Assembly (NCBI GenBank): GCA_963855995.1
Contig: OY979726.1
Coordinates: forward strand, 2,568,501-2,632,500
Source of the DNA: Muricea muricata
Lineage: Eukaryota > Cnidaria > Anthozoa > Malacalcyonacea > Plexauridae
Length of the DNA stretch: 64,000 nucleotides
Reading direction: 5' to 3'
A program made the translations under genes and the position numbers. Each line of letters begins with the position of its first letter. The stretch's first letter is position 1. This document shows, piece by piece, positions 23,401 to 34,131 of this stretch. Below the pieces are notes generated by a model that had not been told where the DNA came from, made no database searches, and was given only the letters and a program-made list of their open reading frames with translations.

Positions 23401-26400
23401 AAGGACAATCTCTTATTGATCCAGTGTTACTACAGGAGGAAACCTAAACTTAACTAACTTTATTTACACTGGATAACTCTATCATTTCTAAACTGTTCTT
23501 TCTAGAGGTCCAGTAAGGATCATCTCTTACTGATCCAGTGTTACTACAGGAGGAAACCTAAACTAAACTAACTTTATTTATGCTAGATTATCTAGAAATT
23601 ATTAATTTCGTTTGTTTTTTGTAGCATAAAAATTTCAGTACGCCTTATTTTTCACCACCTGACCTTCTAATCACTCCAAGACGGAGTCAGATCCAGAACT
23701 CGTCTCTTTTGTCATCCACGGATAAAAATATCGTGGCCTGGGCCAAGGTACGGCCTAATATTTCTTCCTTTTGTTGTGGAACTAAAGTTTAGGATATTTA
23801 GATTCATATTAATCTGTCACTACAGAGAACAACGAAAAATTCATTGTCTCGAGCGGGATTCGAACTCGCATCTTCGGGTTTATTGACCGCCGCTTTACCA
23901 ATTGAGCTATCGAGCCAACTGAGATTGCTAGCGAGTCTTATCCAATCTAATTGCACGAAATATTCTCGTCACGACTTAACGCTTGTCCTTGAGAACGCGT
24001 TTTGATTCTATTTAGGGACCATCCTCAGAGATATGAAAACTAGATTTGAATCTAGAAACCCGAAGATGCGAGTTCAAATCCTGCTCGAGACAACAAGTTT
24101 TTCGTTGTTCTCTGCAGTGTCAGATTAACATGAATCTACACCTTCATATTTCTCACGATAATTGCGAAAGTAAGGTTTAATTTAAACAATCATATTGTTA
24201 TGTGGCCAAGTAAAGTGATACTAACAGCAGTTGTGAGGTCAAGCTAACTACGCCAGTGTAGGTAGTGCAGTCGATAGCACATGAAAGGTATAGGTTCTTT
24301 CATTGCCTGAAACATTAATAGCTACCTCAAACGATTCCCGACAAAGGGCCTCAGCTGGAAACGTTGATTTTCAATTTATTAATGAGATTTTTCTTTTGTA
24401 GACCGTTACAAAGACAGGATTCGAAATTTGTGTAAAAGCTTTGCCTGGCATCACTGGCCGGTATGAACCGATAATTGTGGACTATGCAGCTCTCGGAGGT
24501 ATTTAAAGCTTTTTTTCTCGGATATAATTGTACACCCTGTTATTGGGAAGCTTTGCACTTGAGTTTTTGACTTCAGCTACGAAAGTACTGGTACAAGATT
24601 TGGAAATTGAAAATCAGTTATTGCAGACTTGATAATATGGCGAGAGTTTTGACACAATATGTCTTGAAAACAACACACGATCCAAAGCGAAGACGACCGT
24701 AGCCGTAGTCGACTCTAAAGCTCCCTATCGAGCACATAACATTTTTAGAACGTTCGGATTGGTTAAAAATATGTTCAACGGTTTCAACCTTATTCTGACG
24801 TTGTGTTATTGACCTTATAGTTTAACATTCGTAAATAAAACTCGACATAATGTCTACTCTTTGTTGATGATGTAAAGTCAAGATTTCATTTGCAATCTCA
24901 ACGTCGATCCCAGGTTGAAATGTGATTCATGAACTTGACAACGTAATCCTACTGTTGTTTTAACGTCAGCAAAGTAATGTGGATCCAATTAGCATTTGTA
25001 AAATCGAAGGAAGTCCTTCTTACGAGTGTTTTTAACGTATTTCTCAAACGAACCAGTATTTTGCGAGAAAATTAAGGAGAAAGCTGGCTTAATTTATGTA
25101 AATTTCTTCCTACGATTCCTAAACTTTCTCCACGGTATTGATTTTCTTTGTACTTGCATCGTGGACTATTAACTTCAGACGTTTGTTCGACGTTTAACCA
25201 ATGTAATTTTGCCCGCTGGAATATGGCAATGAAACAGCACACGCTCAGGTCTTTGAAATCATTCATACACCTTTACTTTTCATTCATTCTACAGGTATTG
25301 ATCCTTGCCTGAACGTGACGTGTGATAAGTACGCAGAGTGTCGCGCATTTGGCCCTTACGACGCCAGGTGTGTTTGCGTCACAAACTGCCCTTCAATTGA
25401 GCAGAACCTGTGCGCGTCCCATGGAAAGAGTTACAACAATCTGTGCTTCTACAAACTCGATGTCTGCCAGACGAGATCAAACTATACTTATTACCATCAC
25501 GGAAGTTGTAGAGGTGGGCTATACTTTCCTTATTTCACGACATTTCGCCACGAAACTTTGCAATTCTTCTATTTTAAAGATGCTTTTTTTTTAACTGTAG
25601 TAAAAATTTTCGTTTTTCCTGCCTTGTTCGACCTTCAGCCTGTAATGCAAATTGCCCACTGTTTACAAAGAAAAAATTACTTGCCTTTTTCTTCAGATAA
25701 AAAGTATCGCCAAGAACAATAATTTTGAAAACCAAACTGGCAGGTTTTCTTTCATAGCAATTGTTTTAAGTTTGTTTGGCGCCGCCTAACCCTGGGTTAG
25801 TTCCTGTATTTTCACACTTCTGTTTCTTTCAAAACTTCAGAAACCAAAACTGCTATTGATTGAGACAAGATTTCTGAAGAAACATTACCATGTTTATCAT
25901 GAGCAAACTGTTGGGAACTCTCTTTTGAGTAACCCAAGGTTAAGCTGACCGGCATTAGTGATCAACTGGCCCCTGATCTCATGGCGTGAAAAAAGCTCAT
26001 TCATTTAACTTTTTGTGCAATTTGAGATTTCTCATGGTGAATTTATGTTAATTTATAAACAATTTGTGCAAAAATCATGTTAAATTAAATTGATTTTTTC
26101 ATGAATCTGAGCTTTCAGTCTGTTTGACATCTCAGGCCATCGAGTGAGAGAAAAATTACAACAGGTAAAAGTCAACATCTTACGTGCCATTATACTTTGA
26201 ACTGTTGTAATTTCTCCCTGTTGTAATCTCACGAAGCTTAGATTTGTAATGAAAACATTTTTATCCAGACATTCAATAGTTTTAATTTAGCTGAACTCTA
26301 TTATTGACATTTTACACTTGGGAAACTGTGCTAAGAATAGGTTGCTTGGTAGCGGGTTTTGAAAACCTTATAGTGTCGTTGTTGGCGCTTGTTTTCAAGA

Positions 26401-29400
26401 AGTATATTGCTTTTATCCAGTAGCGAAGCCAGCTCGACAATTTGGTCATGCTATATAAATTTAAATCATTATCGTTATTCATTTCTTTAGAAATTCATTC
26501 CTTATACGGTCAAAAACACAGAAAAATTTGCATTTGCATGACAAAATGTCGGGCTGGCTTCGTTACTGCTTTTATCTTGTTATTTTATCTTTGTTCATAT
26601 CAGTAAAGTTTTTAAGCGAAAGAATTTGGGACTGGAGAACAAACATGATGCTGCCACAAATTGTTTATAAATCATCATTTCACCTTCTTTAAGGTTTCCC
26701 ATTGAGAAGAGGTCGCAGTCGGGTGAAAGAAATACCCCAGTGGTCGGAATCCCACTGCCAAAGCGTTCGATTCGAACCGCTCACATTCTATCCGGACAAA
26801 ATCGTGCACGTGCAAGCAAGCGTTAGTCACGTGAATCAGTCGGATCGCGTGCACGATGCCGCCGTGTCGTGGGTGGAAAACGTGAGCATCGATGGATTCT
26901 CGTTTTGCGTCATGGAGTCGGGACGGAACGAAGGTCCTCCGCACGGAGAGGCGACTTTGGAGTGGATGGCCTATCAGGGATCTCCCACGGGGGGGTTGGC
27001 CGGGAAGGTGTCGATTCCGCATTGGTGGACTGGAACAAAATGTCAAAAAGTTGATCTTTCCGCGGTACGTGTTGGCTTTGTCTTCCTTTTAGATATACAG
27101 GACTGTGCAAAGGCTACAGGCAAGGGTACAGACATGCTGGTATTAATCTTTATTTTACACTGATAACACAAATGGACAATTTGCATAATGGACTAACATT
27201 CGATCTAGGCAAAAAGAACAAAATCTTTTACTACAGCTAGAAAGATGATCTTAAGATTAGTAGAACTGCAAAGTTTGGTGGCGAAATGTTGTAATATATG
27301 GAAAATACAATCTTGTGAAGTTTGCAAATTTTGTACATATTCGTATTTCGCTGGAAAAAAGTTACCATTTTCGCTGCGATTTTAGCTCAAAAATGGTAAT
27401 GATTCACAATCTGAGAATGAGTCAGTTTGTGGCTAAGGGAGGCTTCGAGAGCCAGTTGGGAGCTCTAATATCTTTCCAATAAGCCATGTATGCTGGAATC
27501 GCTTTCTCGTCGGTCGGCGATTATTTCCATTCCGCCTCTTTTGAAACGAGTGATGTTCTCCAACTACTATTTCCAGCTTAGATGGAGCAATTAATTAGTA
27601 CACGAAAGGTACACGTTCAGTCACTACCTAAAACGAAAGTATTAACTTTACAACAAAGATCCGTCGCTCTTAACGTTGATTCTCACTTCATCGCTTCAGG
27701 TAGCGAAAGAACCTATTACCTTTCGGGTACTATAGAATAACCTTAAATCTTCATTAAAATGAACACATGACACAGGAAATGAGGAGGATGACCGATTCAT
27801 TTCAATCTTTCCTTCTTTCTTTTTATATTTTGCTTCAGGCAAGATTCACGACCGTGCCAACCATGCTGGTCACAGCAGAGCATTACAGAAAGAGCCTGAA
27901 ACACGACGCAGCATCACTCTGGTTGGAAGACGTTGCGCGATCTTCATTTAAAGTGTGTCTGAGGGAGTTGCAAAACTTTGATGGACCTCATCAAGACATT
28001 TTTATTGTATGTTTTCGTCTTTCCTTCCCATGTTTGAACTGCTCATTTTGACACTGTCTCAGCGATGTAGAAGATTTTCGTCGAGAATTTTATGTTGGTT
28101 AGGTTGTTATTAGGTTGTCGTTAAATTTCACGAACTTTTTTCAGAACTGGTTGGCGTTTGAAGGACTGGAGTTCCCAACTTTCACTGAACTTGGTCAGAC
28201 TGTTTTCAACCGTTATACATCAAATCCTTTGGCAAGCACAAACTACGCGCAATGTCGGGTATGTATGTAAAGTTTGTACGTTCATAATGTGCGTTGGGTT
28301 TATACAGGGTGCATGAAAGAAAAGGTAATCGTACTTTGGAGTATTTGATATACATGCAGAAACAATTCTTCCGCAGTCAAGATTTTAGCTTTTGAGTGCC
28401 ACCGTTATTGAAAATTTTGAAGAAGTCTTTTCTTTCGGACTGCGAAAGAATAATTTCAGTATATTAAACAAAGAACGCGACAAAGCACTGCAAAGTTCAA
28501 TCAACTTTTTTAAACACCCTGTGGGTGTATTTGGTGGCAAAAACGTGCAATTTCATATAATTTCCAACTCCAGTACAGCATAAGCATCAAAACAGGTTGA
28601 GCCACCAAGTTTCAGTCGATAGTGACCTATAGCGAAACCCAAGAAGTGTTTGTTGCATTCTGAGAGCAGTTGGAATAGAGTAATGAATCTGCCAAATAAG
28701 TCATTTAAATTCAGAATAAAATAGCAAATTTAAGATTTTTCAGAGGTTTGAAATATTTTTGTAACAGGATGTTGAGTTGACTGGCAGCTACCCAACTCCA
28801 CCGACTGTCTTGGTCATGCCAAAACACAGCTCATCTGGTGGCAATATCGATCCACAACACAACAGTATTGCAGCTTGGGTTGAGGTGAGCTTGAACTAAG
28901 TAAATGACACCTACTTGGACGTACAGCCGGTTAATTCGGATTGATTAACTGCCTGGAAGTACTTGGATATGTCTCTATTCCGTGAAAAAAACAGCTTGAA
29001 CTAAGAAATTAGGTTTTCTCCTGTAGTAACACTAGATCTAGATCAATAAGAAATTATCCTTACGGAACCACAAAGAAGAACAGTTCAGAACTGTTAGAGT
29101 TATCCAATTTGCATAAAGCTACACTGTAGTTTAGTTTAGGTTTCTTGCTTAAGTTTCACTAGATCAGAAAGAGATCATCCTTACTGGACCTCTAGAAAGA
29201 ACATTTCCGTCTTCAGAACTGATAGAAATGCATGCTATTTAGTATATTATTATAATTAGCTTTTTCTTAATTTAGGACATAGCAACGTCGGAATTCAAAG
29301 TTTGTTTCAAGGAGCTACACACCAGCAGAGGTTTTGATGCGGTTACAGTCACTCACGTGGTTTTACGAGGTATATTTATCCTAATGATGTCTTCACCTCA

Positions 29401-32400
29401 TTCTTTCAAAAAATGTTTTTACCTTAATATAGTCGGGATTTGTAAAGTTTTTGTTAAAATGCAGAACAAAACCTCTCGCTTCAAAGCAAAAACCCTTATG
29501 TCTACGTTCTAGAAATATGCCCCGAAGGACAACGATACTACAACGGTTTCTGCTATGAAAGAATAACGTCGTGCCAATCATGGGGAAATGCTTCAGGAAT
29601 ATGTCTGAACAATGGCCGGACACTTGTGGGAATCGGGAACGCGGAGGAAGATGTATTTGTTCAGCACTTACATCATGGCCGACCATCTTGGATCGGACTG
29701 AATGATCAAGCAAACGAAGGACATTATTTGTGGACGAACAGCCAGCCCATCACGTATACAAACTGGGCAAACGGAAAGAGCAAGCCTCCAAGCAGCCAAT
29801 CTGAGGATTGTGTGTATAGCGGAGGACGGAACAACGGATATCATTGGGTTGTGTCATCTTGTGAGCAGTGCCGAAATTTCACCTGCAAATCAGGTCTGGT
29901 TTGTGAAATGTTTCTCTTGTACTTTTTACTCTATCAAGAAAATCGAGAATCTGAATTCCCGTATCAAGAAAATGCTTTAAGTTTGTATATTCTTCAGATT
30001 TCGACGAATGTTCACACGGGAAGTATGCATGTGCTCAGATAGGAGGGCAGTGTGTCAACACTCCAGGTTCTTACTCTTGTCGATGTCAGAGTGGTTATAC
30101 TGGCAATGGAAAGAAATGCACAGGTAATGCATTAGAACAACGGCAACAACAGGGTATTCTCCTGTCACACGTGACATTGCTATTTATTTTGGTGTCACAA
30201 AAACCATGAAGACCAATGGAACTGCCACGTCAAGCGTGCGACGGACGAATCATCCAACAACAACAGAAACTACACTATCACCAACACCTCAGCAGTATTA
30301 TTACTATTGCTACAAACACCACCACCACAACACTACAACCCACGCGACGACCAACTGTATTAAGCCTAGTTTCTATGTAGTCCTGACGTGGCAAAGTCAT
30401 TCTCGACGATGTGAAATAATCTAGATCTTTTGTGGGCTGTTTTCAAATTAGTCATGTTAAGTGTAGATCGGCGTACATACTCTATCACATCGTTCACTTT
30501 GATATATTTACGACATTCACGATTAAATGGAAAGAAAGCTTTCCCACCACCAAGAGCAAGATCCGCAGCAATAACAGCTAAACAACAATAACCAATACCC
30601 TACATCTGCCCGACCTAAAACAATACTACCAACAAAAGTAGCAGGCGTAGCTACTGGAACGAAAACCATGCTACAATTGTACAACAAAAAAGCTGAAAAC
30701 AACAACAATACAGTTATGTGGCAGAGCTGATAATATAAGTAATTTCACCGTAACAGTATTTTGCTTTCAGATTTTGACGAGTGCTCAGATGGCAGTTACA
30801 AGTGTGACCAGCTTGCTTCGTGCGTCAACGTACCAGGATCGTACACTTGTCGATGTGGCACCGGATACACAGGAAGCGGGAAAACATGCTCAGGTTCTTT
30901 GATGAATTAATTGTAATTAGCCAGTAATAGTTGCTCGATTGCTCATTAGTCTCCAATTAGTCACTAACTTATGTCTGTCATATCGTGGTTTCTCTCAGCT
31001 CTTCGACGCTTCTCGTTCATGTTTCAGACCTCGATGAATGCAAAAATAGTCTACACAACTGCCATGAACATGCAGACTGCACAAATACTGTTGGATCGTT
31101 TTCTTGTTCTTGTAAAACTGGCTACACTGGAAATGGACTTATTTGCTATGGTATGTCTCGTAAATTCTAAACGCATTTTTTATGACGTTTGTCACTAAAT
31201 ACGTCATACTTGTTAGCCCCAAATATATGTGCTCGCATGATAGACAATGCACATGGCGCATTCAAACAAATCGATATCGATTTGTCGCAATCTTGTTGCA
31301 AGATTGTGTTTAAAGAATTGCGAGAGAAGTGGTCAAAGTCTTCGTGAGGAAAGATTAATAAGTCAACGCTCTGCCGAAACTCGTGGGTTTTCTCCGGGTA
31401 CTCCGATTCCGCCCACAGGGAAAGTTGACTGGTTGGGATATGTAATACGGGCCCACAGTAATTGGCTCACGCTGTTGTGGTGACCCTGCCCTTGAAACAA
31501 TAAAAACAAGGTTCTGATGTTCCAATGTTGCTTTCACAAGCTTGCGTTGATTTGGGCTTTGTACAGGACTGGTTGTTCTTAAACTTTAACTCGCGTGTGT
31601 TGTTAATAAGTTGTTAAACGTTTGTGTGTGGTTGTGGTTGTAATGAGTGTACCTAACTTGTTAACGTGCTGTTTTTGCACAGCGGACTGCAGAGATCCAG
31701 GAACACCTTCTAATGGATACAGGCGAGGGACGTCGTTAACATACAAGTCTGTGTTGCACTACACTTGCGCTCGTGGTCATGTGATTAGTGGAGCTTCTTC
31801 CCTTCAATGCAAATCTGATGGTACATGGAGCAACCCAGTTCCAACTTGTGAGTAGTAAGGCCCAAACGCAAAGTACACTAACATTTCCTGACTAAGATGC
31901 GTTTTATTGGAAAACGAATTGCATTTTTTGCGGGGTACACTGATCATTGACTAAATTTTGAATTCTCATGCAGTGACTGTTTCTGTACTGTAATCCATAA
32001 GGCCAACTTCACTAGCGACCTAAGGTAAAGCCAAGACAAAAGACAAGACAAAGAAACGCAGTGAAGTGTGCGACATGTAGGCATCGACATAAGCACATGC
32101 ATAAGACTAGGAACATATTCAAACGAAAATTCTTTCTACTTTGTCTTCGTAAACCTCTGAGAAAAAGTTGTCCTTTGTTATTATGTCGCAGGTAAGGACA
32201 GGCTTCAGTATTTTAAATTTCCCAGCTGAAATTTTCGAAATTTTTGAACGTAGGTCATTCTGTCACCAATGTAAGATTGGCGGGCACTTATTACAAGCAC
32301 AAAGGTCGAGTCGAGATCTACCATCCTTCGTATGGCTGGGGCACGGTGTGCGACGACAGCTGGGGTCTTCGGGATGCGAATGTTGTTTGTCGTCAGTTGG

Positions 32401-32582
32401 GCTACAGTGGCGCATACGGCGCTCCCCACGGTGCACGTTATGGCCAAGGACGGGGACCCATACTGTTGGATGACGTGGGCTGCAACGGATCAGAGGCGTA
32501 CCTCTGGAAATGCTCCAGTAGTGGCTGGGCTTCCCACAATTGTGATCACAGGGAGGACGCCAGTGCTGAGTGTTACCACTGA
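20464..32582 (+). CDS. Secreted mosaic protein: 6x H-lectin-like, Kazal, C-lectin, 3 EGF, CCP, SRCR
   Basis: Eighteen exons: 20464-20518, 21186-21550, 22405-22569, 23114-23224, 23625-23747, 24402-24498, 25295-25513, 26694-27064, 27839-28006, 28145-28258, 28768-28884, 29276-29369, 29513-29893, 29998-30123, 30771-30893, 31028-31150, 31683-31847, 32254-32582; 3246 nt, 1081 aa, every phase consistent. Signal peptide 1-17 ([16 protein letters not shown]). Residues about 19-305 hold three H-lectin-like repeats, 306-378 a follistatin/Kazal unit ([12 protein letters not shown]), 379-666 three more repeats, and 667-793 a C-type lectin fold (WIGLND, SEDC). That lectin fold lacks QPD/EPN and WND, so the usual Ca-dependent sugar site looks lost. 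Then come EGF domains starting DFDEC, DFDEC and DLDEC (794-917), a CCP (918-972) and a complete SRCR ([25 protein letters not shown]). No TM or GPI signal, so it is probably secreted for recognition or matrix work. The H-lectin label is by pattern ([13 protein letters not shown]) and uncertain. Confidence 0.93.
20985..21122. mobile_element. 138-bp hairpin element in gene C intron 1
   Basis: Arms attacacggcggtttgaagat and atcttcgcaccgccgtgtaat flank a loop containing actcactcgctgcgctcg. A second palindrome, tatcttcactagtgaagata, lies upstream near 20692-20712 and may be the other end of a larger element (about 20640-21123). Confidence 0.75.
21635..21891. mobile_element. 257-bp hAT-like MITE with C-rich interior, gene C intron 2
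   Basis: Perfect 16-bp terminal inverted repeats: cagtggcggcgccagg at 21635-21650 and cctggcgccgccactg at 21876-21891. The flanking 8-mers gcctgaaa and gccaaaaa agree at six of eight bases, consistent with an old 8-bp target duplication. The interior has several long C tracts. No transposase. Confidence 0.85.
21900..22290. repeat. Degenerate caagttgcaac repeat, gene C intron 2
   Basis: Variants of acaagttgcaac and tcaagttgcaag occur in both orientations. Same loose family as the stretches at 14970-15290, 22600-22870 (gene C intron 3) and 61510-61880. Confidence 0.55.
23285..23600 (-). repeat. 114-bp dispersed satellite, array 2 (gene C intron 4)
   Basis: About three units in inverted orientation relative to array 1. 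The landmark tctcttattgatccagtg and variants recur near 23294, 23408 and 23524. Confidence 0.9.
23799..24138. mobile_element. 340-bp inverted-repeat element containing a tRNA-like sequence
   Basis: The ends tagattcatattaatctg and cagattaacatgaatcta pair. The arms continue through gagaacaacgaaaaat, ctcgagcgggattcgaactc and gcatcttcggg for about 80 bp. The left arm includes a complete tRNA-like stretch on the minus strand; the right arm repeats only its 3' half. A decayed relative lies at 56020-56275. Sits in gene C intron 5. Confidence 0.8.
23847..23917 (-). other. tRNA-like sequence (degenerate, probably SINE/MITE-derived)
   Basis: On the minus strand it begins ggctcgatagctcaattgg, an A-box-like segment, and ends with gagttcgaatcccgc, a good B box and T arm. 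The acceptor ends pair only partly, and the anticodon arm does not fold well. It is therefore not called as a functional tRNA. Confidence 0.6.
24245..24330 (+). repeat. Diverged single copy of the 79-bp repeat
   Basis: Contains gccagtgtaggtagtgcagt and gaaaggtataggttctttca, both hallmarks of the 17776-18350 array, with several substitutions. Lies in gene C intron 5 just after the tRNA-like element. Confidence 0.8.
24740..24990. repeat. caacgttga-rich repeat, second copy (gene C intron 6)
   Basis: Shares ttctgacgttgt, aatctcaacgtcgat and gttttaacgtcagcaaagta with the block at 13110-13470 in DCDC2 intron 4. No coding potential. Confidence 0.6.
25534..25660. repeat. Truncated M1 element, right half, gene C intron 7
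   Basis: Starts within cgacatttcgccacgaaactt and runs through ctgccttgttcgacctt to aatgcaaattgccca, matching the right half of the element at 11624-12043 with scattered changes. Confidence 0.7.
26418..26568. mobile_element. 151-bp hAT-like MITE with exact 8-bp target duplication, gene C intron 7
   Basis: The ends cagtagcgaagccagctcgac and gtcgggctggcttcgttactg are near-perfect inverted repeats. The 8-mers cttttatc at 26410-26417 and 26569-26576 are identical. A relative lies at 32774-32930. No transposase. Confidence 0.92.
27170..27420. repeat. M1 element, left part, gene C intron 8
   Basis: aatggacaatttgcataatgg, ctaacattcgatctaggcaa and tttggtggcgaaatgttgta match the left arm at 11624 closely. 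The right arm is missing or strongly diverged. Confidence 0.75.
27595..27725. repeat. Diverged 79-bp-repeat relatives in inverted arrangement
   Basis: tacacgaaaggtacacgttc near 27599 and its near-complement aggtagcgaaagaacctatt near 27702 show the 79-bp repeat motif in both orientations about 100 bp apart. This suggests the repeat is, or was, the terminal part of a small inverted-repeat element. Confidence 0.6.
28992..29235 (+). repeat. 114-bp dispersed satellite, array 3 (gene C intron 11)
   Basis: About two diverged units with ttttctcctgtagtaacac, tccttactggacctctag and gttcagaactg. Same orientation as array 1. Confidence 0.85.
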
Positions 32583-32693
32583 TGCGAAGGCCGAACAAAG
32601 GAAATGAACTTGGAGTAGAAACTTATTAGTATCCAGTGATTCAATATCACTGCGTAGAAAACATGTGATTTAGTTTGGGGCTTAGAATGAATG

Positions 32694-32699
32694 AATAAA
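32694..32699 (+). promoter_or_regulatory. Poly(A) signal of gene C
   Basis: Canonical aataaa about 112 bp downstream of the stop codon at 32582, followed by a T-rich stretch at about 32717-32728. Position and context fit a 3' processing site. Confidence 0.65.
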
Positions 32700-32773
32700 G
32701 TTTCGAGCATTGCTAATTTTTTTTTCTTGGTTAAAAATTTTGTTCCTCGGACACCCGTTGACCCGTTTACACG

Positions 32774-32930
32774 CAGCAGCGTAGCCAGCCGACAATTTAG
32801 TCCCGCTATGCAAATTTGAAATCATTGTAATTATTCATTTCTTTGAACATTGTTGTTTTCATGATCACAGTCAATGAACACGAAAATATTTGCATAGCGG
32901 GACTAAATCCTCGGGCCGGCTACGCTACTG
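32774..32930. mobile_element. 157-bp hAT-like MITE downstream of gene C
   Basis: The ends cagcagcgtagccagcc and ggccggctacgctactg are inverted repeats, continued by tagtcccgctatgcaaat in both arms. The flanking 8-mers tttacacg and tttgcaca match at six positions. Related to 26418-26568. Confidence 0.85.
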
Positions 32931-33190
32931 TTTGCACAGTGCCGGATTCGCAAGGTCACGACATCGAGTTCGGTGCAGTTTGCGGTCATATTTACTCTTA
33001 TCACTTTCTCTATGATTAGTTGTCATTGAATTCTGTCATATTATCATAAATTTAAAGCTACACTCGTCTTGAAACTATCCAATTTGATATCGTGGCTATG
33101 CGGATTCGGTACCTTAACGGGGCTTGATTTGCGATGAAACTGACGCTCTCTTGAGCCACCAGAGAGTTAAAACATCCAAATTTTAGCATA

Positions 33191-33575
33191 CAGGGTGAGT
33201 CAGAAAAAACTGATGCTCTTTCAAATTCAAATTAGCTGCGAATTTCATTACGGTGTATTCCCATGGGTATACAGAGAACAGATCGTGATTTAGTACACAG
33301 TACGTAAACCAATTCTGACAATTCTTTCACGGCTAAAATTATGCATTTTAACTTCCACTGGGAATTAGATTTTGTTTTAGATCAACGTCTGTCAAATTGC
33401 AAGAATGCAATGCTGCTAGTTTAAATTTCAATAGTATCAGTTTTTTTACTCATCCTGTACTGTGTACTTAGTCACGATCTGTTCTCTGTATACCTATTGG
33501 AATACTTAAAGTTCCGTAATGAAATTCGCGGCTAATTTGAATTTGAAAGGGCATCAGTTTTTTTTTACTCACCCT
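33191..33575. mobile_element. TA-flanked inverted-repeat element (mariner-type MITE)
   Basis: The left end cagggtgagtcagaaaaaac follows ta; the right end tttttactcaccct precedes ata. Long arms share ctgatgc, caaattcaaattagc, aatttcatta and cagagaacagatcgtga in inverted order. An internal tactcatcctg near 33449 suggests a second end or a nested copy. Confidence 0.75.
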
Positions 33576-34069
33576 ATACACTAGAGCTTGAGAAAGGGGA
33601 GACTTTTTTGAGGACACACTCATGAGATCACCGAAGGGTAAAATATTTCGGAACCACAAAGGGTTTTATTCATCATTGATCGTTAGCTAATGTGTACGCG
33701 GTGATGCTTTCGAGCGATTTCATGTGATGGAAATATGCTCCGACGTTTAAACAAAAAAACCAGCACAAGCCTACTGACCTTGTCTGTCGACAATAACTTT
33801 TAGGCAGGCATCCATGCCGCGTGCACCGTTCAGATGGTCGGTACGCTTTATGACAAGCATGCAAGTTTAATCTGACCGCAAAATCCATGTTTGAACTTCT
33901 AAAAATGCAAAGTTCAGGACCTTGAACTAGAAATACTTTTGGATACATCTCACGTGATGAAGGTAAGACACTGTACAGAGTATCGAGCTTAATATAAGGC
34001 AAGTTTGTAGGGTATAGCTTTGTAGCGAAGAGTCCTGACATACATTATTATACAAATAATGAATGATGA

Positions 34070-34131
34070 GTGCAATGGTAAGAATATTTTCAATCTTTCA
34101 CCGAATGAAAATATTCTTACTGTTGCACGAA
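34070..34131. repeat. Hairpin with gtaagaatattttca arms
   Basis: tgcaatggtaagaatatttt near 34072 pairs with gaaaatattcttactgttgca near 34107. A related tgcactcctaggagtgca palindrome lies near 34353. Both may be remnants of one element. Confidence 0.55.

Larger units (their letters stand above)
21186..24498 (+). other. Gene C module 1: five-exon, three-domain unit
   Basis: Exons 2-6 (365, 165, 111, 123 and 97 nt; 861 nt in all) encode three H-lectin-like repeats. Characteristic peptides are [27 protein letters not shown] and [11 protein letters not shown]. The module begins in phase 1 and ends in phase 1. It is the partner of the module at 26694-29369, which has the same exon count, nearly the same exon sizes and identical phases. 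Confidence 0.9.
26694..29369 (+). other. Gene C module 2: second five-exon, three-domain unit
   Basis: Exons 8-12 (371, 168, 114, 117 and 94 nt; 864 nt) mirror exons 2-6 in size and phase. Matching peptides are [25 protein letters not shown] and [12 protein letters not shown]. The intron inside the middle repeat falls before NWLAFE here and before DWLAME in module 1, the same position. Confidence 0.9.

Noticed and set aside
23847..23917. Functional tRNA gene on the minus strand
   Set aside because: A and B boxes are present, but the acceptor and anticodon arms do not pair properly and the sequence is embedded in inverted-repeat arms with another decayed copy.
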